A stretch of DNA of 5,360 nt, from positions 1 through 5,360 of the forward strand of contig CAMIGT010000130.1 in assembly GCA_946221975.1 (NCBI GenBank), read 5' to 3'. The notes beneath the pieces were generated by a model. That model ran no database searches. It was not told the DNA's origin and saw only the letters and a list, made by a program, of their open reading frames with translations. The translations under genes and the position numbers were made by a program. This stretch comes from an uncultured Blastococcus sp. GTDB lineage: Bacteria > Actinomycetota > Actinomycetes > Mycobacteriales > Antricoccaceae. Within the stretch, counting starts at the first letter, position 1; every line of letters starts with the position of its first letter. Positions 1-5,360 of this stretch are shown here, in pieces.

Positions 1-1542
1 CGCCGCCTCAGGCTGCCCGCCCGGGTTGGCATTGGGCCCGCCGGCGCGCACGAGCTCCTCGATCTTCTTGCCGGTCTCCTCGTCGACCGCCTTCCAGTAG
101 GCGAAGGCCCGCTCGAGTACGTCGCCCTTGACCCCGCCGAGCAGATGCCCCGCGACGGTCTTGACGAAGTTCTCGCGGATCTCGTCGGTCCAGACCTCGC
201 GCACGAGGGTTCCGGCCTGCGAGAAGTCGTCGTCGTCGGCACGCAGCGTGTAGGCCTGGCGCACCATCTCGCCGTCGGTCTCCCAGCTCTCGGGCATCTC
301 GCCGACCTCGTCGGCGTACCCGCGGCCAAACGAGTTCGGCGCGTAGACCGGCTCGTCACCGTGGTGGTGGTAGGTCATCGGGCCGTCCTGGGTGTAGGTG
401 TTGGGCTTCTCGACGTTCTTGGCCTGGTTGACCGGCAGCTGCTGGTAGTTCGGTCCGATCCGGTAGCGATGCGTGTCGGAGTAGGCAAAGACACGGCCCA
501 GCAGCATCTTATCCGGTGAGAACCCGATCCCGGGTACGACGGCGTTGGGCTCGAACGCGGCCTGCTCGATCTCGGCGAAGAAGTTGGCCGGGTTGCGGTT
601 CAGCGTCATCGTGCCGACCTTCACCAGCGGGTAGTCCTCGTGCGGCCAGATCTTCGTGAGGTCGAACGGGTTGATCCGGTAGGTCTTCGCGTCCTCGTAG
701 GGCATGAGCTGCACCGACAGCGTCCAGCTCGGGAAGTCGCCGTCCTCGATCGCCTGGTAGAGGTCGCGACGGTGGAAGTCAGCGTCCTCGCCGGCAATCT
801 TCGTCGCCTCCTCGTCGGTCAGCCCCTCGACGCCCTGGTTGCTGTGGAAGTGGTACTTCACCCAGTGCTTCTCGCCGGCGTCGTTGACCCACATGTAGGT
901 GTGCGAGCCGTAGCCGTTCATGTGCCGGAACGTCTTGGGGATCCCGCGATCGCCCATCAGGTAGGTCACCTGATGCGCCGACTCGGGGTTCAGCGACCAG
1001 AAGTCCCACTGCATGTTGTTGTCGCGCAGTCCACTGCCACCGCGGCGCTTCTGGCTGCGGATGAAGTGCGGGAACTTCATCGTGTCGCGCACGAAGAAGA
1101 TCGGGGTGTTGTTGCCGACGAGGTCGTAGTTGCCCTCGGTCGTGTAGAACTTCAGCGCGAAGCCGCGCGGGTCGCGCCAGGTGTCCGGCGAGCCCTGTTC
1201 ACCGGCGACCGTGGAGAACCGGGCCAGCATCTCGGTCTTGACGCCGGGCTGGAAAAGCGCGGCCTTGGTGTACTTGCTGACGTCTTCGGTGGTCTCGAAC
1301 TCGCCGAACGCTCCTGAACCCTTGGCGTGCACGTTGCGCTCGGGCACGCGCTCGCGGTTGAAGTGCGCCATCTGGTTCAGGAAGTGGTGATCGTGCAGCA
1401 GGATCGGTCCGTCGGCGCCGACGGTGAGGCTGTTGCGGTCGCTCTGCGCCGGCGCACCACTCTCGGTGGTCGAACCGAGCTGCGCCTCTTCACTCGGGGC
1501 GGTGACGATGGATTCGCTGTCGGATTCAGGGAGCTTGGGCAT
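1..1542 (-). CDS. katA: Monofunctional haem catalase, 3' end beyond window
   Basis: Haem-containing hydroperoxidase that converts two H2O2 to water and O2, expected in the cytoplasm. The 514 codons read without interruption from ATG 1542 to the left edge with no stop, so only the extreme C-terminus is missing. The distal catalytic His is His72 in [12 protein letters not shown], and the distal Asn is Asn144 in [11 protein letters not shown]. The proximal haem-ligand Tyr is Tyr354 in [18 protein letters not shown], with Arg350 four residues before it as in bovine catalase. The block [20 protein letters not shown] (110-128) is typical of the family. The first 40 or so residues are an acidic, Ser/Thr-rich arm. 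The visible length and the C-terminal [19 protein letters not shown] fit a small-subunit catalase rather than the ~750-residue HPII type. The start is supported by AGGAG 8 nt upstream. The family call is very secure; the symbol katA is only the usual one for this type. Confidence 0.96.
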   Translation of the reverse strand, partial: MPKLPESDSESIVTAPSEEAQLGSTTESGAPAQSDRNSLTVGADGPILLHDHHFLNQMAHFNRERVPERNVHAKGSGAFGEFETTEDVSKYTKAALFQPGVKTEMLARFSTVAGEQGSPDTWRDPRGFALKFYTTEGNYDLVGNNTPIFFVRDTMKFPHFIRSQKRRGGSGLRDNNMQWDFWSLNPESAHQVTYLMGDRGIPKTFRHMNGYGSHTYMWVNDAGEKHWVKYHFHSNQGVEGLTDEEATKIAGEDADFHRRDLYQAIEDGDFPSWTLSVQLMPYEDAKTYRINPFDLTKIWPHEDYPLVKVGTMTLNRNPANFFAEIEQAAFEPNAVVPGIGFSPDKMLLGRVFAYSDTHRYRIGPNYQQLPVNQAKNVEKPNTYTQDGPMTYHHHGDEPVYAPNSFGRGYADEVGEMPESWETDGEMVRQAYTLRADDDDFSQAGTLVREVWTDEIRENFVKTVAGHLLGGVKGDVLERAFAYWKAVDEETGKKIEELVRAGGPNANPGGQPEAA

Positions 1543-1550
1543 CTGTGCAT

Positions 1551-1555
1551 CTCCT
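1551..1555 (-). promoter_or_regulatory. Ribosome binding site of the catalase
   Basis: The minus strand reads AGGAG here, 8 nt before ATG 1542. It decides the start: a second ATG at 1550-1548 lies out of frame and too close to the Shine-Dalgarno. Confidence 0.8.
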
Positions 1556-1657
1556 AAGTCGGGTTACAACCTCGGCCTGCTTCCGAGATATACCTACGGT
1601 TTTCGGCGAGTAAGCCGTGATTCGCGCCCATCGGCGGCCGTGACCTCGCCTCTCTCA

Positions 1658-1686
1658 ACCCAATCACCAGTTCTGGACTTAGTCAA
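1658..1686 (-). promoter_or_regulatory. Candidate catalase promoter
   Basis: On the minus strand TTGACT (1686-1681, five of six bases of the sigma-70-type -35) is followed after 17 bp by TTGGGT (1663-1658), a weak -10 that keeps the first and last T. It would give a leader of roughly 110 nt. The -35 sits inside one arm of the 1681-1715 inverted repeat, so a protein bound there could block or modulate polymerase. Tentative: the -10 is poor and a start site nearer the gene is also possible. Confidence 0.3.
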
Positions 1687-1715
1687 GAAAGCTTCCACGT
1701 CACCTGGTCTTGACT
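1681..1715. repeat. 8-bp inverted repeat AGTCAAGA/TCTTGACT upstream of the catalase
   Basis: AGTCAAGA (1681-1688) and its exact reverse complement TCTTGACT (1708-1715) are separated by 19 bp. The centre-to-centre distance is 27 bp, so identical faces are about two and a half helical turns apart. Each arm contains TTGACT on one strand, so the repeat could be an operator, a pair of -35-like elements, or chance. No known regulator was recognised from the sequence. Confidence 0.45.
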
Positions 1716-1724
1716 CGGCTCGCC

Positions 1725-1769
1725 CCGGTGGGGCTCACCGGCTCGACCACCAATAGTCGGTGATCGAGC
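1725..1769 (-). terminator. Two tandem hairpins downstream of soxR, possible terminator
   Basis: In minus-strand RNA GCUCGAUCACC (1769-1759) pairs with GGUGGUCGAGC (1751-1741) across a 7-nt loop. That gives 11 pairs, one of them G-U. On the plus strand the same position is a C/A mismatch, so the structure is better in the soxR transcript. It is followed at once by a second stem, CCGGTG/CACCGG (1741-1736 with 1730-1725, 5-nt loop), which shares one base. The soxR stop is about 60 nt upstream. There is no T tract, so this would be a U-less terminator or a structured leader element. Confidence 0.4.
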
Positions 1770-1828
1770 AGTGAGGAGCGCCAGCGACGAACGTGTCGAG
1801 ATCCCGTGAGGGGCCTTGTGAGTTCCGG

Positions 1829-2263
1829 TCACACTCGGTGCGGACCCGGGCCTTGCTGCGCGAGCTCGTCGTCGGGGTTCAGCAGCCGGCAGCTCTTCAT
1901 CGACAGGCAGCCGCAGCCGATACAGCCGGTCAGCTCATGCTCCAGCCGCTCCAGCTGCGCACGCCGCTCGCGCAGGGTCTCGCGCCACAGGCTCGCCACC
2001 CGATGCCAGTCACGCGAGCTCGGTTGCCTGTCGTGCGGCAGGGGCTCAAATGCCTGCTCCACATCAGCGAGCGGTACTCCGATCCGCTTGGCGACGACGA
2101 TCAGTGAGATACGCCGCACCATGTGCCTTGAATAGCGTCGCTGGTTACCCGACGTACGAGTCGACGAAATCAGTCCGAGCGACTCGTAGTAGTGCAGCGC
2201 CGAGGGCGCGACACCAGTACGACGCGAGATTTCCCCGATAGATAGGGAATCTTCAGGATTCAT
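1829..2263 (-). CDS. soxR: SoxR, [2Fe-2S] redox-sensing MerR-family regulator
   Basis: Homodimeric transcription activator that senses superoxide-generating or redox-active compounds by one-electron oxidation of its iron-sulphur cluster. It is 144 residues, close to the 154 of E. coli SoxR. The N-terminal winged helix-turn-helix begins at LSIGEISRRTGVAPSALHYY (7-26), followed by ESLGLI and SGNQRRY (38-44), nearly the E. coli wording. A dimerisation helix rich in Arg, Leu and Glu spans about 86-112. The cluster-binding motif is complete: Cys114, Cys117, Cys119 and Cys125 in CIGCGCLSMKSC (CX2CXCX5C). This motif separates SoxR from other MerR proteins. A GGAGG lies 8 nt before the ATG. The gene is divergent from an efflux transporter and the shared interval contains a SoxR box, which supports both identity and target. 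Outside the enteric bacteria SoxR commonly controls exporters and oxidoreductases directly, and the arrangement here fits that. Confidence 0.96.
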   Translation of the reverse strand: MNPEDSLSIGEISRRTGVAPSALHYYESLGLISSTRTSGNQRRYSRHMVRRISLIVVAKRIGVPLADVEQAFEPLPHDRQPSSRDWHRVASLWRETLRERRAQLERLEHELTGCIGCGCLSMKSCRLLNPDDELAQQGPGPHRV

Positions 2264-2271
2264 CCGACCTG

Positions 2272-2276
2272 CCTCC
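2272..2276 (-). promoter_or_regulatory. Ribosome binding site of soxR
   Basis: The minus strand reads GGAGG, with 8 nt before ATG 2263. It fixes the soxR start and contrasts with the divergent MFS gene, which has no such site. Confidence 0.8.
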
Positions 2277-2281
2277 AGGCG

Positions 2282-2312
2282 TTGACCTCAAGGATACTTG
2301 AGATTTTACGGT
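2282..2312 (+). promoter_or_regulatory. SoxR-activated promoter of the MFS gene with SoxR box
   Basis: The box CCTCAAGGATACTTGAGA (2286-2303) has perfect CTCAAG/CTTGAG half-sites around a central GATA. It matches the E. coli soxS operator CCTCAAGTTAACTTGAGG at 14 of 18 positions. A -35 TTGACC (2282-2287) overlaps the first two bases of the box. A -10-like TACGGT (2307-2312) follows after a 19-bp spacer. Such a long spacer, bridged by a dyad, is the hallmark of promoters that MerR-family proteins activate by distorting DNA. As I recall, the soxS promoter has the same register, with the last CC of its -35 forming the first CC of the box. Activation by oxidised SoxR is inferred. Confidence 0.88.
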
Positions 2313-2331
2313 CGGTTCATGACCTCACCAA
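2303..2331 (-). promoter_or_regulatory. Candidate soxR promoter overlapping the SoxR box
   Basis: On the minus strand TAAAAT (2308-2303) is a good -10, with TTGGTG (2331-2326, three of six bases matching) 17 bp upstream. Transcription would start near 2296, inside the SoxR box, leaving a leader of about 33 nt that contains GGAGG. Bound SoxR would therefore sit on the start site and probably limit its own synthesis. The -10 overlaps the -10 of the divergent MFS promoter (2307-2312), so the two promoters should compete for polymerase. Confidence 0.5.
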
Positions 2332-3722
2332 AGCAGGACTTAGACACTGGATGGCGCGCGTTGGCACCCGAGGCCGGGACGATGACCGTCCTGGCCGGAG
2401 GAGTCCTCGTCCAAGCACTCACGATCTTCTTGACGACGAGTCTCATGCCCTCAGCCGTCGCCGAGATCGGCGGCCAAAGCCTCTACGCCTGGGCGACGAC
2501 GGCGTACGTCATCGCATCGGTTGTCGCGGCCACGATGATCAGCCGCGTCCTTGGCCGGTTGCGCGCGATCGCGAGCTACCTGCTCGGCTTCAGTCTCTTC
2601 ATCCTCGGCTCGCTGCTCTGTGCGATCGCGCCGATGATGCAGGTGATGCTCGTGGGCCGCGCGATCCAAGGTCTCGGCGGCGGGCTGCTTGCCGGGCTCG
2701 CCTTCGCGATGATCTACCGGGCGCTGCCTGAACATCTGTGGGGCCGCGGAACCGCCGTCGTGTCGGCAATGTTCGGCGTCGGTACCCTGATCGGCCCGGC
2801 GCTCGGCGGGCTGCTTGCGCAGCTCGGTGCGTGGCGACTGGCGTTCGTACTCATCGCCGGGCTGGCCGGCGTACTCGCCACCCTCGCGCCCCGGGTCCTT
2901 CCACAGACCGAGCGAACGACAGTCAGGGACCCTCTTCCCCTGCTGTCATTGACCATTTTGGTCGCTGGCACGGCCGCTCTGAGCGTGGCGAGTATCGCTG
3001 AGGATGACGCGTGGATCACCGCGCTGCTGATCGCTGCGGTCGTGCTCCTCGTGATGTTTGTGCTGGCAGACAAGGCCTCCCGCGGCAAGGTGCTCCCGGA
3101 CGCAACGTACGCGCCGAAATCCCCGCTCCCGTGGATCTATCTCACCTTGGCGGTCGCGGTGACTGCTGTCGTGACGGAGGCTTTCACCCCTCTGTTCGGG
3201 CAACAAATGACCACAGCCGGCCCGCTCGTCGCGGGCTTCCTCGGCGCGACAGTGTCCGCCGGCTGGTCGTTCACCGGGCTGTTCACTGCGGGAGCGAGTA
3301 CGCCGGGTGCTCGCCGCGCGTTGATCATCGGCGGGCTCGCACTCGTCTCCGGCGGGCTGCTCACCGGCGCGCTGATTCAGACCCTGCTCAGCGGGGTCCC
3401 TGCGGTGGTCGGCTGGGCTTTCGCGCTGGTGGTCGCCGGCGCGGGAATCGGCATGGCGTTCCCGCCGCTGAGCGTCGCGATCATGAGCAGCACCGATGAC
3501 GCCGACGACGCGGCCAAGGCCGCCGCCGGAATCCCCACGACCGGCCTGATCGCACAAGCGCTCGGCGCCGCGGCGGCCGGCGTACTCGTCAACACCGGAC
3601 TGCCGTCGATGGCCCAGGCCGCGATCAACCTCTACGCCGGGCTCGGCGCGCTTGGCCTCGTCGGCGTCGTGACCGCACTCGTCACGGTGCGCACTGCCCG
3701 CGGACTGCGCGCCTCAGCGTAG
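2319..3722 (+). CDS. MFS drug-efflux transporter under SoxR control
   Basis: Inner-membrane transporter of the major facilitator superfamily, probably a proton-driven exporter of the DHA2 (14-helix) group. It is 467 residues with about 14 hydrophobic spans, the first near 22-46 and the last near 432-456. Motif B-like GRAIQGLGGGLLAGL (113-127) is in helix 4. The antiporter motif C-like GVGTLIGPALGG (153-164) is in helix 5 and marks exporters. The loop between helices 2 and 3, SRVLGRLRAIASY (75-87), is a degenerate motif A. ATG 2319 is chosen over an in-frame TTG at 2298 because the TTG lies inside the SoxR box. No Shine-Dalgarno precedes the ATG, and the predicted transcription start coincides with it, so translation is probably leaderless. 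The promoter suggests the cargo is a redox-cycling compound such as a quinone, phenazine or dye, which is inference. Specificity cannot be read from the sequence. The 3' end overlaps the convergent VOC gene by 9 bp. Confidence 0.9.
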   Translation: MTSPKQDLDTGWRALAPEAGTMTVLAGGVLVQALTIFLTTSLMPSAVAEIGGQSLYAWATTAYVIASVVAATMISRVLGRLRAIASYLLGFSLFILGSLLCAIAPMMQVMLVGRAIQGLGGGLLAGLAFAMIYRALPEHLWGRGTAVVSAMFGVGTLIGPALGGLLAQLGAWRLAFVLIAGLAGVLATLAPRVLPQTERTTVRDPLPLLSLTILVAGTAALSVASIAEDDAWITALLIAAVVLLVMFVLADKASRGKVLPDATYAPKSPLPWIYLTLAVAVTAVVTEAFTPLFGQQMTTAGPLVAGFLGATVSAGWSFTGLFTAGASTPGARRALIIGGLALVSGGLLTGALIQTLLSGVPAVVGWAFALVVAGAGIGMAFPPLSVAIMSSTDDADDAAKAAAGIPTTGLIAQALGAAAAGVLVNTGLPSMAQAAINLYAGLGALGLVGVVTALVTVRTARGLRASA

Positions 3723-4436
3723 GAGGCAGAACTCGTTGCCGGCGGGGTCGAGCAAGACGGTCCACGGCAGCTCGCCCCACGAGTGCTCGAGGCGGCGCGC
3801 TCCGAGGCTCAGTAGGCGCGCGAGCTCGGCGTCGTAGTCGCCCTCCGCGCGCAGGTCCAGATGTATCGGGTTCTTCTGCACCTTGGGTGTGTCGACCGGA
3901 CAGAACTCCAGCAACGGGCCGCGTGTCGACCAGTGCCGCAGGATCCGGTGGCCCTGGTCGGAGACCCGTGTGCCGGTCGCATCGACCCAGTCCGAGGCCG
4001 CAACCCAGAACTGTGCTGTCGCGTCGGGATCTTGCGCGTCGATCGGAAGCGCCGCAATCGGGCCGGTGTCGACATACTCCGGGCGGTCCTCCATCACACA
4101 GAATGCGTTGCGCTCAGGATCGGCCAGCACCACCCACGGCACGTCGCGCTGACCGATGTCGAGGTGGCGCGCACCAAGGCGCAGGAAACGTTCGACCACC
4201 GCCTGCTGCCGCGGGCCACCGGCCAGGTCCAGGTGCAGGCGGTGCGGTAGTGGCTGGTGATGATCGACCTGCTCGAAGTAGATGGTGAGGTGCTGGTCCT
4301 CCCCCACCTCGAGTCGGAGGAAGTCCTCACCACTCCCGTCCCTAAGCAGTGACGCCTCAAGTCCGGCGCCCCAGAACTCCGCCTGCCGCCGAAGGTCGAC
4401 AGCGTCGAAGACGATGCTTTCCAGACGCGCACTCAT
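3714..4436 (-). CDS. Two-domain VOC (glyoxalase-like) protein
   Basis: A 240-residue protein of the vicinal oxygen chelate superfamily made of two related halves. The first, about 1-118, has LHLDLAGG, LGARHLD and WVVLADPERNAFCVME. The second, about 126-239, has IHLDLRAEG, LGARRLEHSW and WTVLLDPAGNEFCLL. The two copies line up over their whole length, as expected for an internal duplication. They resemble the glyoxalase-like family common in actinobacteria, whose function is mostly unknown. The first copy has Ala111 where the second has Glu235 in the DPxGNEF motif. The start is ATG 4436, where the preceding purU stop codon shares one base (TGATG). There is no Shine-Dalgarno, so translational coupling to purU is likely. 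A longer reading back to 4997 would lie within purU and is rejected. No substrate can be assigned: enzyme, resistance-type binder and sensor all remain possible. Confidence 0.85.
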   Translation of the reverse strand: MSARLESIVFDAVDLRRQAEFWGAGLEASLLRDGSGEDFLRLEVGEDQHLTIYFEQVDHHQPLPHRLHLDLAGGPRQQAVVERFLRLGARHLDIGQRDVPWVVLADPERNAFCVMEDRPEYVDTGPIAALPIDAQDPDATAQFWVAASDWVDATGTRVSDQGHRILRHWSTRGPLLEFCPVDTPKVQKNPIHLDLRAEGDYDAELARLLSLGARRLEHSWGELPWTVLLDPAGNEFCLLR

Positions 4437-5296
4437 CAGTGCGGGAAGACCACAGTGCGGTGGCCGTTGAGAAACACTCGATGCTCGGCGTGCCACGTCA
4501 CGGCGCGCGCCAGGACCTGGGTCTCGACGTCCCGCCCAACTCCCACGAGGTCGGCAGGCGCCATGTCGTGCGAGGCACGGGCGATGTCTTGCTCGATGAT
4601 CGGCCCCTCGTCGAGTACGTCGCTGACATAGTGCGCGGTGGCACCGATAATCTTCACGCCGCGGTCGTGCGCCTGGTGATAGGGCTTCGCGCCCTTGAAC
4701 GACGGCAGGAACGAATGGTGGATGTTGATCGCCCGACCCGCGAGCCGCGATGACGCGTCCTCGGAAAGAATCTGCATATATCTGGCGAGTACGACGAGAT
4801 CCACGTCGTACTGCTCGATGAGCTCGAACATCCGAGCCTCGGCCTGCGGCTTCGTCTCGGGAGTCACCGGTACGTGCTCGAACGGTATTCCGTAGGCGCG
4901 CACCATCGGTTCGAGGTCGGGATGGTTGGAGACAACGACGGGCACGTCGATCGGCATCGAGGCATAGCGTTGCCGAAACAGTAAGTCCCCCAGGCAATGT
5001 GGGATCTTGCTCGCCAGGATCAGGGTCCGCGTCGGCGTGGTCGCGTCCACGATGCGGACGTCCATCTCAAACTCGGCGGCGACCGGCCCGATTTCATCAC
5101 GCATCCGCTCTAACGTCGGCACCTCGCCCACAAACTCGATCCGCACGCGAGCAAAGAAGCGCCCGGTCTGGCGGTCCGAGTGCTGCTCCAGGTCGATGAT
5201 GTTGGCGTCGTACTCGCGCAGAAATCCGGTCAGCGCGTAGACGATGCCCGAACGATCGGGGCACGACAACGCGATCACGTATTCAGGTTTGGTCAT
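4436..5296 (-). CDS. purU: Formyltetrahydrofolate deformylase PurU
   Basis: Cytosolic hydrolase that converts 10-formyltetrahydrofolate to formate and tetrahydrofolate. It adjusts the one-carbon folate pool and can supply formate for PurT-type purine synthesis. It is 286 residues, the usual length. An N-terminal ACT domain spans about 4-84 (YVIALSCPDRSGIVYALTGF at 6-25). The formyltransferase-like catalytic domain spans about 90-286. The family-typical SKIPHCLGDLLFR (96-108) and VPVVVSNHPDLEPM (118-131) are present. Catalytic residues align with PurN: Asn191 and His193 in NIHHSFLPSFKGA, and Asp226 in HYVSDVLDEGPII. A GAGGG 7 nt before the ATG supports the start. The gene follows the end of another leftward gene by 21 bp and overlaps the VOC gene by one base, so it probably lies mid-operon. 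In related actinobacteria purU can follow sarcosine oxidase genes, but the neighbour here is too short to test that. Confidence 0.96.
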   Translation of the reverse strand: MTKPEYVIALSCPDRSGIVYALTGFLREYDANIIDLEQHSDRQTGRFFARVRIEFVGEVPTLERMRDEIGPVAAEFEMDVRIVDATTPTRTLILASKIPHCLGDLLFRQRYASMPIDVPVVVSNHPDLEPMVRAYGIPFEHVPVTPETKPQAEARMFELIEQYDVDLVVLARYMQILSEDASSRLAGRAINIHHSFLPSFKGAKPYHQAHDRGVKIIGATAHYVSDVLDEGPIIEQDIARASHDMAPADLVGVGRDVETQVLARAVTWHAEHRVFLNGHRTVVFPH

Positions 5297-5303
5297 GCAG
5301 CGT

Positions 5304-5308
5304 CCCTC
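5304..5308 (-). promoter_or_regulatory. Ribosome binding site of purU
   Basis: The minus strand reads GAGGG, 7 nt before ATG 5296. It lies in the 21-bp gap after the preceding gene, leaving no room for a separate conventional promoter. Confidence 0.65.
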
Positions 5309-5317
5309 GATGACGGC

Positions 5318-5360
5318 TCAGAGCTGGGTGTTGACGAACGCCTGCACGTCATCAGATCGG
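5318..5360 (-). CDS. C-terminal end of an unidentified gene upstream of purU
   Basis: On the minus strand one frame enters at the right edge and encodes RSDDVQAFVNTQL before a TGA at 5320-5318. Ten of the 13 codons end in G or C, as in the neighbouring genes. The stop sits 21 bp before the purU start, the spacing expected inside an operon. Of the other two frames, one hits a stop within the first codons and the other would run on into purU out of frame. The fragment is too short to name. Confidence rests on composition and spacing only. Confidence 0.45.
   Translation of the reverse strand, partial: RSDDVQAFVNTQL

Larger units (their letters stand above)
1543..1828. other. 286-bp catalase/soxR intergenic region without a gene
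   Basis: I see no credible protein gene in this stretch. Short open frames on the plus strand lack a ribosome binding site and mostly run antisense into the catalase or soxR. It holds a candidate catalase promoter, an 8-bp inverted repeat (1681-1715) and two tandem hairpins (1725-1769). There is also a weak 5-bp stem (1571-1575 with 1583-1587) in the probable catalase leader. A second AT-rich candidate -10 (TATATC, minus strand 1592-1587) lies closer to the catalase but has only a poor -35 (CTTACT, 16-bp spacer). No SoxR box (CTCAAG/CTTGAG dyad) is present. Confidence 0.7.

Noticed and set aside
640..1317. Long plus-strand open frame (225 codons) antisense to the catalase
   Set aside because: Its product is a Val/Leu/Arg-rich string without family features. 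It mirrors the well-conserved catalase frame and is a by-product of high-GC codon use.
1571..1587. Small hairpin CTCGG-N7-CCGAG in the probable catalase leader
   Set aside because: A 5-bp stem with a 7-nt loop is expected by chance in GC-rich DNA and does not cover the ribosome binding site.
1424..1756. Plus-strand open frame of 110 codons reaching into the catalase/soxR gap
   Set aside because: About a third of it is antisense to the catalase N-terminus. It has no convincing ribosome binding site or recognisable domain.
2298..2318. TTG at 2298 as the start of the MFS transporter
   Set aside because: It is part of the SoxR box half-site CTTGAG and upstream of the predicted transcription start, with no ribosome binding site. 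ATG 2319 is preferred.
2282..2731. Plus-strand open frame of 149 codons beginning in the soxR/MFS interval
   Set aside because: It is Arg/Asp-rich and runs in another frame of the MFS gene, starting over the -35 element. It looks like a frame shadow.
4437..4997. N-terminal extension of the VOC protein back to an ATG at 4997
   Set aside because: The extension lies wholly inside purU in another frame, is Arg-rich and has no domain. The family homology begins at MSARLESIVF (4436), where the TGATG overlap gives a natural start.
1..5360. Search for tRNA, rRNA, CRISPR repeats, insertion-sequence ends, att sites and phage or defence genes
   Set aside because: No repeated spacer pattern, transposase, integrase, long terminal repeats or tRNA-like cloverleaf was seen. 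The window is fully accounted for by ordinary chromosomal genes and their short intergenic regions.

Overview
The window is high-GC DNA (well above 60% G+C by eye) with GC-rich third codon positions. Weak -35 elements and at least one apparently leaderless gene suggest an actinobacterium. The genus cannot be named from the sequence. It carries an oxidative-stress and efflux block on the left and a folate/one-carbon block on the right. The two blocks meet tail to tail.

Left block (1-3722). A monofunctional haem catalase runs leftward off the window edge, with 514 codons visible and its start at 1542. Upstream is a 286-bp gap (1543-1828) holding a candidate catalase promoter, an 8-bp inverted repeat and two tandem hairpins. 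Next comes soxR (2263 to 1829, leftward), a [2Fe-2S] MerR-family redox sensor with all four cluster cysteines. Divergent from soxR is a drug-efflux MFS transporter of about 14 helices (2319-3722). The 55-bp soxR/MFS interval contains a near-canonical SoxR box (2286-2303) inside a promoter with a 19-bp spacer, the geometry MerR-family activators use. The predicted transcription start falls on the MFS ATG, so that mRNA is probably leaderless. A candidate soxR promoter on the other strand overlaps the same box, which suggests autoregulation. The inferred circuit is direct: SoxR oxidised by redox-active compounds switches on an exporter, with no SoxS in the window, and a catalase lies nearby.

Right block (3714-5360, all leftward). 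The last 13 codons of an unidentified gene are followed by purU (10-formyltetrahydrofolate deformylase). The purU stop codon overlaps the start of a gene for a two-domain glyoxalase-like (VOC) protein in a TGATG junction. These look like one translationally coupled operon. The VOC gene and the MFS gene converge and overlap by 9 bp.

I see no tRNA, rRNA, insertion sequence, CRISPR array or other mobile element. Most of the window is recognisable chromosomal genes. The strongest point of interest is the compact SoxR-controlled divergent promoter with a leaderless target gene.
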